64,000 nucleotides of DNA from Lantana camara (GCA_037501455.1 CM074860.1:46448501-46512500); one strand, 5' to 3'; shown: positions 30,935 to 42,732, numbered from the stretch's first letter. The notes: generated by a model from the letters alone, not told the origin. Translations and numbers: made by a program.

Positions 30935-33900
30935 ATGGAGCACGATAGACACTCCAGTGACCGAGCCTCGAGACATAGGCAACATCATCCTCGCCGGCAT
31001 CATCGTCGGGAGAGGTCACCACCTCCTCCACCTGCCCAGGCACAGCCCCAGGATTTCATGAACGCGGTAGTGGGGCTAATTGATCAGAGGCTACAGGACA
31101 GGGTTCCTCCACCCCCGCCAGCACCGGTAGCACCTCAGGAGAACCCCATTTCTGCCATATTGCGAGAATTTCAGAACCAGCGTCCCCCGAAGTTCTACAA
31201 GGGCGATGATATTCAGGCAGAGATGTGGCTGAAGGAGATCGAGAGGATCTGGCAGCTTATCCCTTGTGACACTCAGGAGAAGGCTCGCTGTACACTTACC
31301 CTTATTCAGGGCGAGGCCTATTCTTGGTGGGAGAGCACCCAGATTGTTTTGGAGGCAGCTGGGACCGAGATCACTTGGGAGGTCTTCGTACGGGAGTTCA
31401 GAAACAAGTATATTCCTCCAGCTTCCCGTACCCGCAGGTTGAGGGAGTTCACCGAGCTGAAACAGGGAGGCAGGTCTGTGGGGCAGTATATCGCCGAGTT
31501 CGAGAGACTTTCTCGCTATGCACCCAACATAGCGAATGATGACTTTCACAAGGCGATGCAGTTCATCCAGGGACTCAGGCCAGATATTCAGGAGGCACTG
31601 AAAGCAGCCAATACCAGCACTTGGGCCAAAGCTACCGCCAAAGCTCTAAAGGTCGAGGATTCAGACATTGCTAGGAGAGCTACTCAGCGGACTGGACAGG
31701 CTTCGGGCTTGAGAGCAGGCCAGGGATCGAGCTCGGGAAAGAGACCGATGATTTTCTCTGCACCTCCAGCGCAGAAGGACTCCGGGAAGAAGCTTAAGGT
31801 GACAGGGTCGTTACCGAGAGGTCCTAAAGCTCCAGCACCACCACAGCCACCTCAGAGACCGGGCTGCAGATATTGTGGGCTTCCTACACACAACTATGAT
31901 AACTGCAGACGCCGGTTAGGCTTATGTTTGATCCGCGGGAGCGACGAGCACTTGGTTGACGGCTGTCCGGATCGTCGGGATCCGCCACCTGCAGGTCCGA
32001 GGCCACTTGTGAGAGCCCGGGCTTATGCACTCGCTGGGGAGGAGCAGGATGTTGAGATAGACCCCGCCGCGGTAGTTGAAGGTATTATTTGCATCCATGG
32101 CACGAACATCCATACATTATTTGATCCAGGAGCTACACACTCCTTTCTTGCGCACTCTATTGCTATTACTTTGTCTTTGCCTGCTATGTGTACTTCTGTG
32201 AGCTATCTAGTTAGTACTCCTTTCGGTAGTAGGCGAGAGACGGATCAGGTTTACAGGGATGTTCCAGTGGTGATTGAAGGTCGGGAGTTTCTGACAGATT
32301 TCATTGTTATGCCGATGGAGAGATACGGGGCTATATTGGGGATGGATTGGTTATACAGACATTGTGCTACAGTTGATTGTCGGGCGAAGAAGTTTCAGTT
32401 GGGTTCAGAGGTTACCACGGGCTGTACTTCGAAGACCGTACCCCTACTTTCTTTTTCAGAAGCTCAAAAATTAGTCAGAGACGGGGCTACAGGGTTCATT
32501 GCTTACATTCTGAACAAGCCCAAGGATCAGGTGAAATTAGAGGACACCGAAGTGGTAAAGGAGTTTCCCGAGATATTTCCAGAAAAGTTGGATTCTTTGC
32601 CTCCTGAGCGAGAGATCGAATTTGTGGTCGATCTTTTCCCGAATGCTGAGCCGTATTCAAAGACTCCATACCTGATGGCTCCAGCGGAATTAAAGGAATT
32701 AAAAGTTCAGCTTGAAGCATTGTTGGAAGTTGGTTACATTCGGCCGAGCACTTCACCTTGGGGAGCATCAGTTTTATTTGTAAAGAAAAAGGACGGAACT
32801 TTAAGAATGTGCATCGACTATAGGGAGTTGAACCGGATGACTATTAAGAACAAGTATCCCCTCCCACATATTGAGGAGTTATTTGATATACTTCAGGTTT
32901 CCAAAGTTTATTCAAAATTGGATTTAAGACAGGGATACTATCAGCTGCGAATTCGAGCAGAGGATATTCCTAAGATAGGATTCAATACTCGGTACAGGCA
33001 CTACGAGTTCGTGGTTATGCCGTTTGGATTAACTAACGCCCCTGCAGCTTTTATGGATATGATGCACCGGATATTCAGGCCTTTCCTTGACAAGTTCGTG
33101 GTGCTTTTTATTGATGATATTCTAGTTTTCTCAAAAACAGCTGAGGAGCATGCGAGGCATCTGAAGCTCGTTCTACAGGCTTTGAAAGAGCATCAGTTGT
33201 TTGCTAAGTTTAGCAAGTGTGAATTCTGGATTGATCGGGTTTCTTTCTTGGGACCTGTAATTTCAGGGAAAGGGCTGGAAGTCGATCCCTCGAAAATCGA
33301 GGCCGTGCTCAAGTGGGAGAAACCAAAGAACGCCTCGGAAATTAGAAGCTTCTTGGGATTAGCCGGCTATTATAGAAGATTTGTTCAGGACTTCTCCAAG
33401 ATTGTTGCACCGTTGACCCGATTGACAAAGAAGGATGTTAAGTTCGTCTGGGACGAGAAGTGTGATCAAAGCTTTAACTTTTGGAAAGAAATGTTAGTCT
33501 CAGCTCCGGTATTAACACTACCCGAGGGTTCAGAGGAGTATGCAGTGTACACAGATGCTTCTAAAGAAGGCTTAGGTTGTGTTTTGACTCAGAAAGGAAA
33601 AGTGATCGCCTATGCTTCTCGGAAGCTAAAGGAATATGAGAGGAATTATCCGACACACGATCTAGAGCTTGCAGCTGTGATCTTTGCTCTCGGGAAATGG
33701 AGACATTATCTTTACGGGACTTCCTTTGAGATTTTTACCGACCACAAGAGCCTCCAGTATTTGTTCACACAGAAAGAGTTGAACATGAGGCAACGGCGAT
33801 GGATGGAAAAGCTAGAGGATTATGATTGTACAATTAAATACCATCCCGGGAAGGTAAATGTGGTCGTTGATGCACTTAGCAGGAAGGCGAGTGTATCGAG

Positions 33901-34864
33901 CTTGGAAATAAAGGAAAGCGATGAAGTTGCTCCAATTGTTCTAAAGGCTCGGGTTTCTAATATCACAATTCAGCCGGAATTAAAGTATCAGTTATTTGAG
34001 GCTCAGAATAGGGATCCGGAAGTTCAGAAGCTTGTGGGTAAGGCTAAGGATGATCAGGAGAGTCGGTTTGGGCTTGATGAGACCGGGTTGCTCCGATTTA
34101 AAAACAGAGTAGTAGTACCTGAAGAATTGAAATGGGTCCTACTTGAAGAAGCTCACAAGTCAGCCTATTCGATCCACCCGGGAGGAAACAAAATGTATAA
34201 GGATTTGAAGCAATACTATTGGTGGAACGGGATGAAAAGAGATGTGGCTGAGTATGTAAAGCATTGTCTGACTTGTCAGAAAGTGAAAGCTGAGCACCAA
34301 AAGCCCGCGGGACTTCTACAACCGTTACCTATTCCCGAGTGGAAGTGGGAACAAGTAACGATGGACTTTATTTCCGGATTACCGAAGGTTAAAGGTGGGT
34401 TTGATGGAATTTGGGTAATAGTGGATAGATTTACAAAGTCTGCTCATTTTCTACCGGTCCGGATGTCTTATAAGATCCCGAAGTTGGCTGAAATTTATAA
34501 CAGAGAGATTATCCGACTTTATGGCATTCCAGTGAGTATAGTTTCAGACCGAGACCCGAGGTTTACTTCTAAGTTGTGGCAGGAGTTACAGGCAGTTTTG
34601 GGGACGAAACTTAAGTTCAGTACGGCATTTCACCCTCAAACAGACGGTCAATCTGAAAGGTTAATCAGATATTTGGAAGATCTTCTTCGGGTTTGCGCGA
34701 TGGATTTTCAGAACTCGTGGGCAGAACAGCTTCCTTTAATCGAGTTTGCTTATAACAATAGCTTTCAGGCTTCGATTGGGATGGCTCCTTATGAACTTCT
34801 TTATGGAAGAAAGTGCCGATCTCCGTTGTTCTTCGACTTGGAAGAATGGAAATGGTCAAAATAG
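30935..34864 (+). CDS. Tekay-2 gag-pol polyprotein up to an in-frame amber codon
   Basis: The 1309-codon frame starts at the first ATG after the leader. An Arg/His-rich start and a Pro-rich stretch precede the capsid-like region ([33 protein letters not shown]). The first zinc knuckle is complete (CX2CX4HX4C, residues about 311-324); the second (about 331-344) has lost its second Cys to Arg. Protease is DPGATHSF (397-404). RT has the FIDD catalytic Asps at 727-728. RNase H has its first Asp at 874. Integrase has the zinc-binding HHCC (His 1074 and 1081, Cys 1111 and 1114) and D1144, D1205, E1241, giving the D,D-35-E spacing. The frame stops at TAG 34862-34864, just before the chromodomain-like tail, which continues in frame. 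In an intact copy this polyprotein supplies all retrotransposition functions. Confidence 0.95.
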   Translation: MEHDRHSSDRASRHRQHHPRRHHRRERSPPPPPAQAQPQDFMNAVVGLIDQRLQDRVPPPPPAPVAPQENPISAILREFQNQRPPKFYKGDDIQAEMWLKEIERIWQLIPCDTQEKARCTLTLIQGEAYSWWESTQIVLEAAGTEITWEVFVREFRNKYIPPASRTRRLREFTELKQGGRSVGQYIAEFERLSRYAPNIANDDFHKAMQFIQGLRPDIQEALKAANTSTWAKATAKALKVEDSDIARRATQRTGQASGLRAGQGSSSGKRPMIFSAPPAQKDSGKKLKVTGSLPRGPKAPAPPQPPQRPGCRYCGLPTHNYDNCRRRLGLCLIRGSDEHLVDGCPDRRDPPPAGPRPLVRARAYALAGEEQDVEIDPAAVVEGIICIHGTNIHTLFDPGATHSFLAHSIAITLSLPAMCTSVSYLVSTPFGSRRETDQVYRDVPVVIEGREFLTDFIVMPMERYGAILGMDWLYRHCATVDCRAKKFQLGSEVTTGCTSKTVPLLSFSEAQKLVRDGATGFIAYILNKPKDQVKLEDTEVVKEFPEIFPEKLDSLPPEREIEFVVDLFPNAEPYSKTPYLMAPAELKELKVQLEALLEVGYIRPSTSPWGASVLFVKKKDGTLRMCIDYRELNRMTIKNKYPLPHIEELFDILQVSKVYSKLDLRQGYYQLRIRAEDIPKIGFNTRYRHYEFVVMPFGLTNAPAAFMDMMHRIFRPFLDKFVVLFIDDILVFSKTAEEHARHLKLVLQALKEHQLFAKFSKCEFWIDRVSFLGPVISGKGLEVDPSKIEAVLKWEKPKNASEIRSFLGLAGYYRRFVQDFSKIVAPLTRLTKKDVKFVWDEKCDQSFNFWKEMLVSAPVLTLPEGSEEYAVYTDASKEGLGCVLTQKGKVIAYASRKLKEYERNYPTHDLELAAVIFALGKWRHYLYGTSFEIFTDHKSLQYLFTQKELNMRQRRWMEKLEDYDCTIKYHPGKVNVVVDALSRKASVSSLEIKESDEVAPIVLKARVSNITIQPELKYQLFEAQNRDPEVQKLVGKAKDDQESRFGLDETGLLRFKNRVVVPEELKWVLLEEAHKSAYSIHPGGNKMYKDLKQYYWWNGMKRDVAEYVKHCLTCQKVKAEHQKPAGLLQPLPIPEWKWEQVTMDFISGLPKVKGGFDGIWVIVDRFTKSAHFLPVRMSYKIPKLAEIYNREIIRLYGIPVSIVSDRDPRFTSKLWQELQAVLGTKLKFSTAFHPQTDGQSERLIRYLEDLLRVCAMDFQNSWAEQLPLIEFAYNNSFQASIGMAPYELLYGRKCRSPLFFDLEEWKWSK

Positions 34865-35443
34865 GAAGGGGTAAAGAAAGGTGAAAGATTCGAAAGGCCT
34901 TCCAAAGTTGTTCAGGCTATGATTGAGAAAGTACAAATGATTCAACAACGGATGAAAGCCGCGCAAGATAGGCAAAAGAGCTATGCCGATAAGTGCCGAA
35001 GAGATCTAGAATTTGAAGTTGGTGACCGGGTATTCTTGAAGGTGTCACCAAGGAAAGGTTTCACCCGGATCGGGAAAGGAGGAAAACTTAATCCTCGCTA
35101 CTTAGGTCCGTTCGAGATTCTTGAAAGAATAGGCGAGGTAGCCTCTCGACTGCACCTACCACCGAGTCTTACGGGAATTCACAACGTGTTTCATGTTTCT
35201 CAGTTAAGGAAATATTACCCCAATGAGACCACGATTCTCCCCGTGGAAGAAGTTGAGCTGGAACCGAATTTGACATTTGTTCAGAGGCCGGTTAGAATAT
35301 TGGATCGGAAATTTCAGGAATTGAGAAACCGGAGAATTCCCATGGTTAAGGTGTTGTGGAGAAGCGACAAAACCGAGGAAGCTACGTGGGAAACGGAAGA
35401 TAAAATGAAACGGTTCTATCCCAAGTTGTTCGGGCAGGACTAG
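34865..35443 (+). CDS. Tekay-2 integrase C-terminus and chromodomain-like tail (in frame after the amber codon)
   Basis: This continues the gag-pol frame for 192 codons to TAG 35441-35443. The first internal Met is at 34919, but translation would need readthrough of the amber codon. It contains the GPFEILERIGEVASRLHLPP segment, the HNVFHVSQLRKYYP motif that ends chromovirus integrases, and a tail with KVLWRSDKTEEATWETED, a chromodomain-like segment thought to direct integration to heterochromatin. The sequence has no other defect. One substitution would restore the frame; an amber codon at this exact place could also be a sequencing variant or a leaky stop. Confidence 0.9.
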   Translation, partial: EGVKKGERFERPSKVVQAMIEKVQMIQQRMKAAQDRQKSYADKCRRDLEFEVGDRVFLKVSPRKGFTRIGKGGKLNPRYLGPFEILERIGEVASRLHLPPSLTGIHNVFHVSQLRKYYPNETTILPVEEVELEPNLTFVQRPVRILDRKFQELRNRRIPMVKVLWRSDKTEEATWETEDKMKRFYPKLFGQD

Positions 35444-35444
35444 A

Positions 35445-35481
35445 GAATCTGGGGACCAGATTCTTCTAAGGGGGGGAGAGT
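35445..35481 (+). other. Tekay-2 hairpin and polypurine tract before the 3' LTR
   Basis: GAATCTG-GGGAC-CAGATTC (35445-35463) forms a 7-bp stem two bases after the pol stop codon. The purine tract AAGGGGGGGAGAG (35468-35480) and one T lead into the LTR start TGTAACG at 35482. Confidence 0.8.
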
Positions 35482-38132
35482 TGTAACGCCCCGGTTCCGG
35501 ATGAACAGGTAAGCACGCCACGTGTGCGTTTTGAGCGTAGGATTTATTTAATTCTTTAATTTCATAATATATTCTTACGTGGCATTCATATTTTTATAAA
35601 ATTCATGAAACATCCTTTATGTAAATTATTTGAATTCGTATCATTGAAAATATTATTTCACGACATGGAAAAATATTTATTGCATAAAATCATTACCGAG
35701 AGTATTTCAAAATTACCAAATTGTCCTTAGTTGGATATTTCTTCAAACTTTGGGGACTTAAATGCATAACCTTACAAGGACTTAATTGAGTATAATTTAA
35801 ATTGTGGTATACTTGATCTCATGACTTCATAAAACAAAGGATCAAATTGCAATTTCCATATTTCACACAAATCAATGTTGGTGAATCACGTAATATACAT
35901 TCCATGATCTTCCTTGATCCATTATCATCAAATTTCACAACAATTTGCTTTCCTTCACTCTCGGTTCTTCAAGGAAAAAGGGAAGAAGTGATTTTCTTCT
36001 ATTTTGTCAAGAATTTGAAGAGATTTTTCAAGCTTTGGGAGTTTGAGCATCATCTTCATCCACTTTCTTCATTTCTTAGTTTTCAAAGGTTGGTTTGCAT
36101 GAGTTGATGACCTTTGATCATATATGTATAAGTTAGGGTTTGAGTTTGATGTGCTAGATGAATTAATTGGAGTTGGAAGCATGGTTGGGTGATCATATTA
36201 TGAATTATGGCATGAGTTATAGCTTGAATTCTTGGATATTTGGCATGAATGATCAAGTTTGATCATAAACATGAATCTTAGAATCTTGATGGTATATTGT
36301 GTTTTAAGTGTTTAAGTGATAGCTTATCATCTTATGAACCTGTATGCATGTATATTCCCAGAGAACTTTGGCTTTGATGATCAAAATGGAGTTTTGGGTG
36401 CTTGTTTGTTGCTTCCCGTAACCTTCCCCTGTTCTGCTCTGTTTTTCTTCAGTTGCAGAACTGGGAACGACCGTTCCCAGCCTCAAGGCATTGTGGGAAC
36501 GGGCGTTCCCCTCTTTTAAATTAAAACAAGGCGGCCGAGCTTGGGAACGGCCGTTCCCATTTTCGCCTTGGTGCCGGAAGGGCCGTTCCCAGCTAAGGCG
36601 TGTTTTTGAAAAGGAAATCGTTGGTGCGCTTTTGGGGATTACGGGAACGACCGTTCCCATTTTTCAAAGGGGACCGGAACGGCCGTTCCCACCTGACTTG
36701 CAGAACAAAATTCACTGCATAAAATTACAAAAATGACCCCTCGATCCGACGACTTCTTTGACCCCCAATTGCTATAATATGTGTTAATATGTAGTGAAAC
36801 AACATGTTATCATGCCACATTGCATTTTCATCGTCATCTCGACACATTTTCGGCGTTCGTCATACTTGGTCTATTTTAGGTCATGTCTGACGTATACACG
36901 TCGTGTTTGCACAGGTCACGAGGGCGTGGACGAGGAGCAGGCTCCGTAGAACACTACCTTATTGTATTTTGCAAGAAAAGGTGAGGTTTTGTTTTGAGTA
37001 AATCGGACCCTATAACCCTTATGTGCTATTTTCGGCCAAAACATACTATATTTATAAATGATTTCAAAACCATGAATATTTCAAGCAAGCAAGTCATGAT
37101 TTTCAAGCATGTTTGGCGAGTACATGATTGCACGTGGGCCTGAGGGTAATTCTTGAGCCAACCGGGAAAGCAAGGGCTGACGGGTAACTCCTGAATTATC
37201 CTCACATTGTTGGGATCACCCCCGAAGCCACTAGGAGATTAGTGGTGGAAGGAGTTCCGTGTCTAGAGGGTCATGTCCTCTACACACAACATGTCGTGGA
37301 TAGTCGAGCCTTGCAAACTCGCTATCAACCGGAGGAAGAAGGAGACTGGGGATTAATCCGGCATGTCGGGTTATCCTCGGGTTATCATATGATTTCAAGC
37401 ATGAAATTGTCTATGTGAGCACTAAATGGAATTGCATGATCATGTATTGAATTGATAAAGGAAGCACGTATTGTCACGGTTGGTGTAAAGGTTGGAGAAT
37501 CGCCCCTGCTCGCCGGGGTCACATGTTCATGAAATGTTTAAGCTAAAATGTTAAAGTGATTGGTTGTAATCTCGGGCAAAGATTAAGTTTCTTGAATTAT
37601 ATATTCCTTTCATTTCCAAAGTCTTTACCCGAGGCTACACCTTGCATGTGACGTGTGTTATATATATTTATTGCCCCTCACTCAGTCTTCGGTAGACTGA
37701 TACTTCACTTTTCAGGTACTTGAGTGCGTGGTCGTGCTAGGATGGTGTCCAGTCGAGTTTTGCATTTTCACGAGTCTAGTACCGCACCTTCATGTATAGC
37801 ACTTTTAGTATCTTTTGTTATGGTCGTTACTAGCCCCTTTTGCATACCTGAATATGTATATTATGAAAAGATGATAATGTATTGATAGTTAAGTTGGTAT
37901 CTATACATATCTATTCGGTAAATATGGTACCTATATGTATGAATGATTTTATTGCTTCCGCTTTCATTATCATGTTTGCTATGGTTTTGTTGGGGAGAGT
38001 GTCCCGCCTAGCTCGTCATTTTTTTTGTCACCCGTTCGCTATAGTTTTGGTTTATGTGTGGACTTTCCATTTCATACGTGGATCGAGGCTATAGTGCGGG
38101 GGATGTGGTGCCCTGGGGGTTAGGGTGCTACA
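35482..38132 (+). mobile_element. Tekay-2 3' LTR
   Basis: It has the same length as the 5' LTR and intact ends (TGTAACG...GTGCTACA). The duplication gtaca follows at 38133-38137. The CTAGGCGG motif of the 5' LTR is CTAGGATG here. Confidence 0.93.
36463..36690. repeat. Six-dyad array in the Tekay-2 3' LTR
   Basis: The layout is identical to 29011-29238. Here the first two dyads are symmetrical (GGGAACGACCGTTCCC and GGGAACGGGCGTTCCC), while the 5' LTR copies carry a C-to-T change in one arm each. This shows that the symmetrical forms are ancestral. Confidence 0.9.
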
Positions 38133-38137
38133 GTACA

Positions 38138-39048
38138 TATTCCTTGGGTGCCACCTTCGTCTTTGGCACTGAAGAGAGCTCTTCCTTTTTCTCCTCTACA
38201 TTTCCCTCCTTAATCTCAACCACCACTCCAACCTTCTCACCAACTGCGTTGTGAGCATCAGAATCTGTAGGCAGCTTTGGTCCTTAGTAATTCTTACCAC
38301 TTCTCAAAGCTATGGCCTTGCACTGTTTCTTAGGATTATTATCGATTTGATTTGGTAACATCCCTTGCCCTCTCATATTCAACGAATGGGCTATCTGACC
38401 GATCGATCTAGTTTTCTAAATTCCTATTCTGATCCACCACCTACTCTACTTGAGTTTCCAATTTTTGATATTTGTCCGAAGACACGACTATGAACTTGTC
38501 AAGTGCAACCTCCCATCCCTGCTTTTGTTCTTGTAGAGGTTGGGTGTTAGGAATGTTTGGTGGAGGTTGTGGTTGCATTAGGTATCGGCCTGGTTGTTGG
38601 AGTAGGTTGTGTGTGTTAAACCAAGAAGAATAATGATGATTCCTCCAACCAGGGTCGTAGGTGGTTGAGTTGTATGTGTAGATCACTTGCTCTTGCACCT
38701 GCTCACCTGCATTGGAGTAAGGACATGTGTTAAATGCATGCGGACCATTGCAAAGTTCACAAGTTACCTGCACTGGTTGGGATTGTATTCCAACTGCGTG
38801 TTTACAGAAAGTTCGTCTAATATGTTATTAAGAGCTTTGATTTGGGCACTGATGGTGGTTAAACCATCTAGCTCTAAGGCTCCTACTACAACCTTATTCG
38901 GTTAGGAGTGGCTCCTTTCATGCACAAAAACATCATTTTGTGACATATTCTCTAATAGTTCAGCGGCAACTATTTCAGATTTTGAGAAGAAAGCCCCGCA
39001 GCTGCGGCATCCATCGCTCATCTTAAAGTAGGGAACATTCCATTATAA
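38138..39048 (-). pseudogene. Athila gag C-terminal part with zinc knuckle
   Basis: The minus strand starts at 39048 with FYNGM and a DAAAAG stretch, matching the FYNG...DAAAGG motif of Athila gag. It continues through ISAQIKALNNILDEL to a CX2CX4HX4C-type knuckle (CELCNGPHAFNTC, about 38758-38720) and a Gln/Pro-rich region down to about 38440. Several stops interrupt it, the clearest open part being 38773-38441. Its continuation is at 28029 and below, on the other side of Tekay-2, with matching gtaca duplications. The N-terminal part is cut by the LTR that begins at 39051. Confidence 0.82.
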
Positions 39049-39050
39049 AA

Positions 39051-39634
39051 TGTAACGCCCTGACTTTTTGGCCGTACAGGTATGACGTCACGAGTGGGTT
39101 TAGATCGAGAGTTATGTGACTTATATGTGTTTTAATTGCTAAGTGATTATTTAATTTATTAATTTCATGAACTACTTGTTGTTATTCGGCTTTTATGACT
39201 TAATTGATTTTGTTACTTAACCTCGTTTTAAAATGTATACTTATTAATTGAAAGTTTTATTTTGAATATGTACGTATTTGATCTTATATGAAATCCTTGG
39301 ACTCAATCGAATTTTGATTTGGACCTCAATTGTGCTCCTATTAAATCTCGGGACCCTAATTGAATACTTAAAATTGTTAAGGGACCAAAGTGTAATATCC
39401 CTCCTCTTTTTTCCCTTAAGGCACGATATCCCTCCCCCTTTCTCTCATTCTTCTTTCTTCAATTTCTCCCAACACACACAAGCTTCCCAAACCCTTTCTC
39501 TTCCATCATTCTTCATTGATCCAATCTCAAGCAAGAGGAAGGCAAGAATCAAGCTCCAATTTCTTCCCTCAATCTCAAGATGTAAGCTCTCAATCTTCTT
39601 CCCTCCATTTTTTTCCATCTTCTTTCAAGGTATA

Positions 39635-39679
<45 letters not shown>

Positions 39680-39779
39680 GTGGATTTATGTAATTTGATG
39701 GATTAATTCATGAACTAATGAGTGATATGTGTATATGAGTTGTTTTGGGTTGTTGTTGTGTGATTTTGGGTGAATTAGG
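39051..39779 (+). mobile_element. Truncated LTR of the LARD1 family (plus orientation)
   Basis: The start TGTAACGCCC, then GGCCGTACAGGTATGACGTC, matches the LARD1 LTR start (reverse strand of 54374 downward) closely for about 70 bp and then loosely. It includes pyrimidine-rich sequence (39410-39510) and a TA microsatellite. The LTR breaks off near 39779, where Tat-type sequence begins. No primer site or second LTR is attached. Confidence 0.75.
39643..39679. repeat. TA microsatellite
   Basis: (TA)n with one TG interruption, inside the truncated LTR. Similar short TA runs occur at 24920-24935, 59049-59086 and 63295-63311. Confidence 0.9.
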
Positions 39780-40450
39780 AGCTCCTTTGGCCTTCTTGAA
39801 CCATTTTTCGTCATTTCCCCTGTTTGTCCCGAAACTTTTGCTACTGCTGGAGTGGTGGTCGTGCCCGCGACGTTTCGTGACCATTTTTGGTTTACGGACG
39901 CTATCGTCAAGAAATGGCCAGTGTCGCTCAGGGCCATCAGGGAGATCGTCGACCCAAATTTTGCTCTCGAAGATATGTATGGGTCGAATGCCCCCAGGCA
40001 CCTTGGCCATCAGAAGAACGAGAGCGGACGAGATGAACTCCACAGGGAGCGACACAAACCGTCGTCTCTCCCTCGTAGGATCGAGCGGATCCCCCTCAAC
40101 AGGCTTATTTCCGAGGTGTACGCACTCTCTGACAAGAAGCTCTTCAAGCGCCCTCAAAAGTTGAGGGAGACCGAGTCCCAGAAGCGCTCGGGAATGTACT
40201 GCGTTTTCCTTAAGTAGAAAGGGTATGACACCGACGAGTGTCGCCAGTTGGAGAGTGAGATACAAAGGCTTATCGCTGGGGGCCATTTGAAGGAATTTGT
40301 GAAGGTTTTGAAGCGATACGATGAGCGTTGCAACGAGCGGGCCATAGAGAGAAAGAAGAGCCTATCACGCTCAAGGAGTCCGCCAGGGTGGGGCCCACTG
40401 GATAGCAGCTCTTGAGGAAAGCAGAAGATGCCTGAGCAAGATAACGCCCC
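39780..40450 (+). pseudogene. Tat-type gag C-terminal region
   Basis: In the + frame, RIPLNRLISEVYA and then MYCVFLK-stop-KGYDTDECRQLE followed by GGHLKEFV (about 40085-40305) match the Tat/Ogre/Retand gag end, where a CxFHxxxGHxTxxC knuckle is normal. Here the His has become Leu and a TAG follows. The N-terminal part is missing because a foreign LTR abuts at 39779. A 192-codon open frame on the opposite strand (40286-39708) spans the LTR junction and is a chance frame. Confidence 0.75.
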
Positions 40451-40679
40451 ATTCGCAGTTATTCACATGATCGTTGGGGGCTCCGCGGGAGAGGATTCCA
40501 ACATATCCCACCGTCGTTAAGTCAGAAGCTATGATCAACGCCCCTCGGCGCCCAAACAGGTTTACGCCATCAAAGGAGCGAGCGCCAACAACCCTTAGGA
40601 AAATGATGTAATTAGATTCAGTGATAGGGACTTAGAGAACATTGTAACTCCCTAAGGGGTCGGTGAAACCTCTGACTGC

Positions 40680-41172
40680 CCCACGGTGGTTAGCCTGGAT
40701 GTCCACAACCATGTTTTAAAGAGGGTTTTAGTTGATAGTGGAAGCTCTGTTAATGTTCTCCCTTATACCACTTTTCAGAAAATGAACATCACTAACATTC
40801 CCCTCGAGCCCCTCAAAACGGCCCTCATTGGCTTTGGGGGCTCCGAAGTTATCCCTCGTGGATAGATTCGCTTGGCCACCTCTTTTGGTCATGCCCCACA
40901 GTGAAAGACCCTCATGGTCAAGGAAGCGCGGCAATGCTACATGTTTTCCCTGAAAAAGCCAAAAGCTGAAAAGGCATTCCAGATTGGATCCACCAAAAAG
41001 TCGGTTGACTTTCCCAACCTGGATGAAGACGGTCCCGTGCGGAAAAGAGCCAAGCTATACAAGAAAAAGAGTAAAAAGAAGTATACTATCGCAGGAAGTA
41101 ACCCCGAGGGTGGTCCACCAGGGGCGGTTGGGGAATCCTCTTCGGAAGAAGAGGCGAACGAGGTTAGGGTAT
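40680..41172 (+). pseudogene. Tat-type protease remnant
   Basis: VSLDVHNHVLKRVLVDSGSS with its catalytic Asp at 40734-40736 is the Tat protease start, followed by IPLEPLKTALIGFGG. After a stop and an apparent deletion, KEARQCYMFSLKKP corresponds to the linker between protease and RT. The charged region RKRAKLYKKKSKKKY continues to about 41172, where an LTR scrap interrupts. Most of the RT that should follow is absent. Confidence 0.7.
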
Positions 41173-41174
41173 GA

Positions 41175-41578
41175 AATCAAAGAGCATAACATGAGGTTTT
41201 CGAAACTTACTCAAGTTCGAAGTTTGGCGAAGAAATGAGGAAGATATTGGTGATTGAAGCTTTAATCAAAGAAATGGAGAGTTGGCCTTGGCTTTCTTCT
41301 TCCTTGGCTTGAGATGAAATAACATAAAATGAGCAAGAAAAGAGATTGGTTCAGCCTTTATAGGCTGGACCGGTTTTGGTTCATGGGGTTCGGGTCAATG
41401 TTTTCCGGTTCGGTTTAATTTGGTTTGAACGGTGAAGGGTCCAACGAGCCAAAATCACATAATTCACGTAATTCACAGAATTGAAATAGATTCAAATAAG
41501 TTCAAATAATTAAATTAAAGCGCAATTAGCAGTTAAATCACACATTTACCTGTACCAACTGTATACCGGGGTGTCACA
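41175..41578 (-). mobile_element. LTR fragment (minus orientation) inside the Tat element
   Basis: On the minus strand it starts TGTGACACCCCGG with ACAGGTAAAT at the usual offset (GT at position 30), so it is a Tekay-family LTR start. Only about 400 bp remain; the left limit near 41175 is uncertain and no duplication is visible. Tat RT resumes at 41579. The fragment probably marks a deletion that removed the rest of the inserted element and the front of the Tat RT. Confidence 0.65.
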
Positions 41579-42697
41579 TATAAGGTTAGCCAACGCAGAA
41601 TTGAGGCTAACCCGGAGAAGATCATGTCCATTCTGGACATCCCATCCCCTCGGAATATCAGAGAGGATGAAGTCTTGGTGGGGAAAATAATCTCTTTGAA
41701 CAGGTTTATTTCCCGCCGTACAAATAGGAACCTACCCTTCTTCAAAATTCTACGCAACGCTCGAAACTTCGCTTGGACAGAAGAATGCGAAAAAGCGTTA
41801 CAAGACATGAAGGCCTACCTTTCGTGCGCCCCACTTCTGACAAAGCCTGTCGTGGGCGAGAATTTAATTGTGTTCTCAGTTTCAACGGAGGCCACGAGCG
41901 CAGTTTTGGTAGCCGTACTCGAGTCAAGAACCTATCTGTCTATTATTTGAGTAAAACATTACAAGGAGCTGAAAAGAAATACCTGGAAATCGAGAAGTTT
42001 GACTTTGCCCTCATTAATATCACGGAGAATGAGGCCCTATTTTCAGGCACACTCAATTACCGTCCTTACAGACCAAACACTGAAGTAGGTCATGTCCAAG
42101 CCAGACGTCTCTGGAAGACTAATTAAGTGGGCCATTAAACTAAGCCAGTTTGACATCAGTTTCTAGCCGAGAACAACCATACAATCGCAAGTGGTCGTGG
42201 ACTTACTGGTTGAGCGTTTTGGTTTAGAGCCTGCTGTTCTAATAAATAACGGTCTTTGGGTCCTGCACACGGATGGTTCCTCGAACTCTCAAGGGGGAGG
42301 AGCAGTGGCAACCCTTAGAGATCCCAACGGAACAGAGATAGACTTTGCAATCAGGTTGGACTTTATATCACAAACAACGAGGCAGATTATGAGGCTCTAA
42401 TTCAAGGGTTGAAAATTAATTTCCAAAATGGAGCCTCCAGGATCGTGGCTTATGTTGATTCACAACTGAGCAAGTCAGATTGAAGGAACTTATGAGGCTC
42501 GAGAGACCACCATGATATAGTACCTGGTAAAGGCGAAAGAAATAATTAAGAAATTAAAGGAATTCCACCTACTCCAGGTCCCAAGAGCGGAGAACGAGCG
42601 TGCTGGCGCTCTTTCTAAATTTGATTCCGCCCTCGAAGGGTCATACGAACGTTCTATCATCTTTTTGAGGACTAGCCTTGATAAGGGAGAAGGTCCC
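41579..42697 (+). pseudogene. Tat-type RT end, RNase H and second (archaeal-type) RNase H
   Basis: YKVSQRRIEANPEKI (41579-41623) is the end of the RT thumb. LNRFISRRTNRNLPFFKILR and a first RNase H follow to 41950, then, after a frameshift, YYLSKTLQGAEKKYLEIEKF. A second RNase H starts near 42250 with LHTDGSSNSQGGGA, the feature that marks the Tat clade (Ogre/Retand) within Ty3/gypsy; it continues with frame breaks to PRAENERAGALSK (about 42583). The catalytic Asp of DGSSN is present. Frameshifts near 41945 and 42395 and several stops make it a pseudogene. A TRIM interrupts at 42698, with integrase resuming at 43433. Confidence 0.85.
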
Positions 42698-42732
42698 TGT
42701 AATATCCCACATCGGAAGTGAGGAGAACAAAG

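Larger units (their letters stand above)
28030..38132 (+). mobile_element. Tekay-2: young, nearly intact chromovirus
   Basis: The element is 10,103 bp with two LTRs of 2651 bp each (28030-30680 and 35482-38132), flanked by the duplication gtaca (28025-28029, 38133-38137) inside Athila gag. I count roughly 50 differences between the LTRs by eye, about 2%, so the insertion is recent. The coding region is a single long gag-pol frame with one in-frame stop. The 5' LTR ends in TATA rather than TACA, a point mutation of the terminus that lies beside the primer site. Confidence 0.95.

Noticed and set aside
39708..40286. 192-codon open frame on the minus strand
   Set aside because: It spans the junction between a truncated LTR and Tat gag and runs antisense to recognisable Tat gag motifs; it has no motif of its own.
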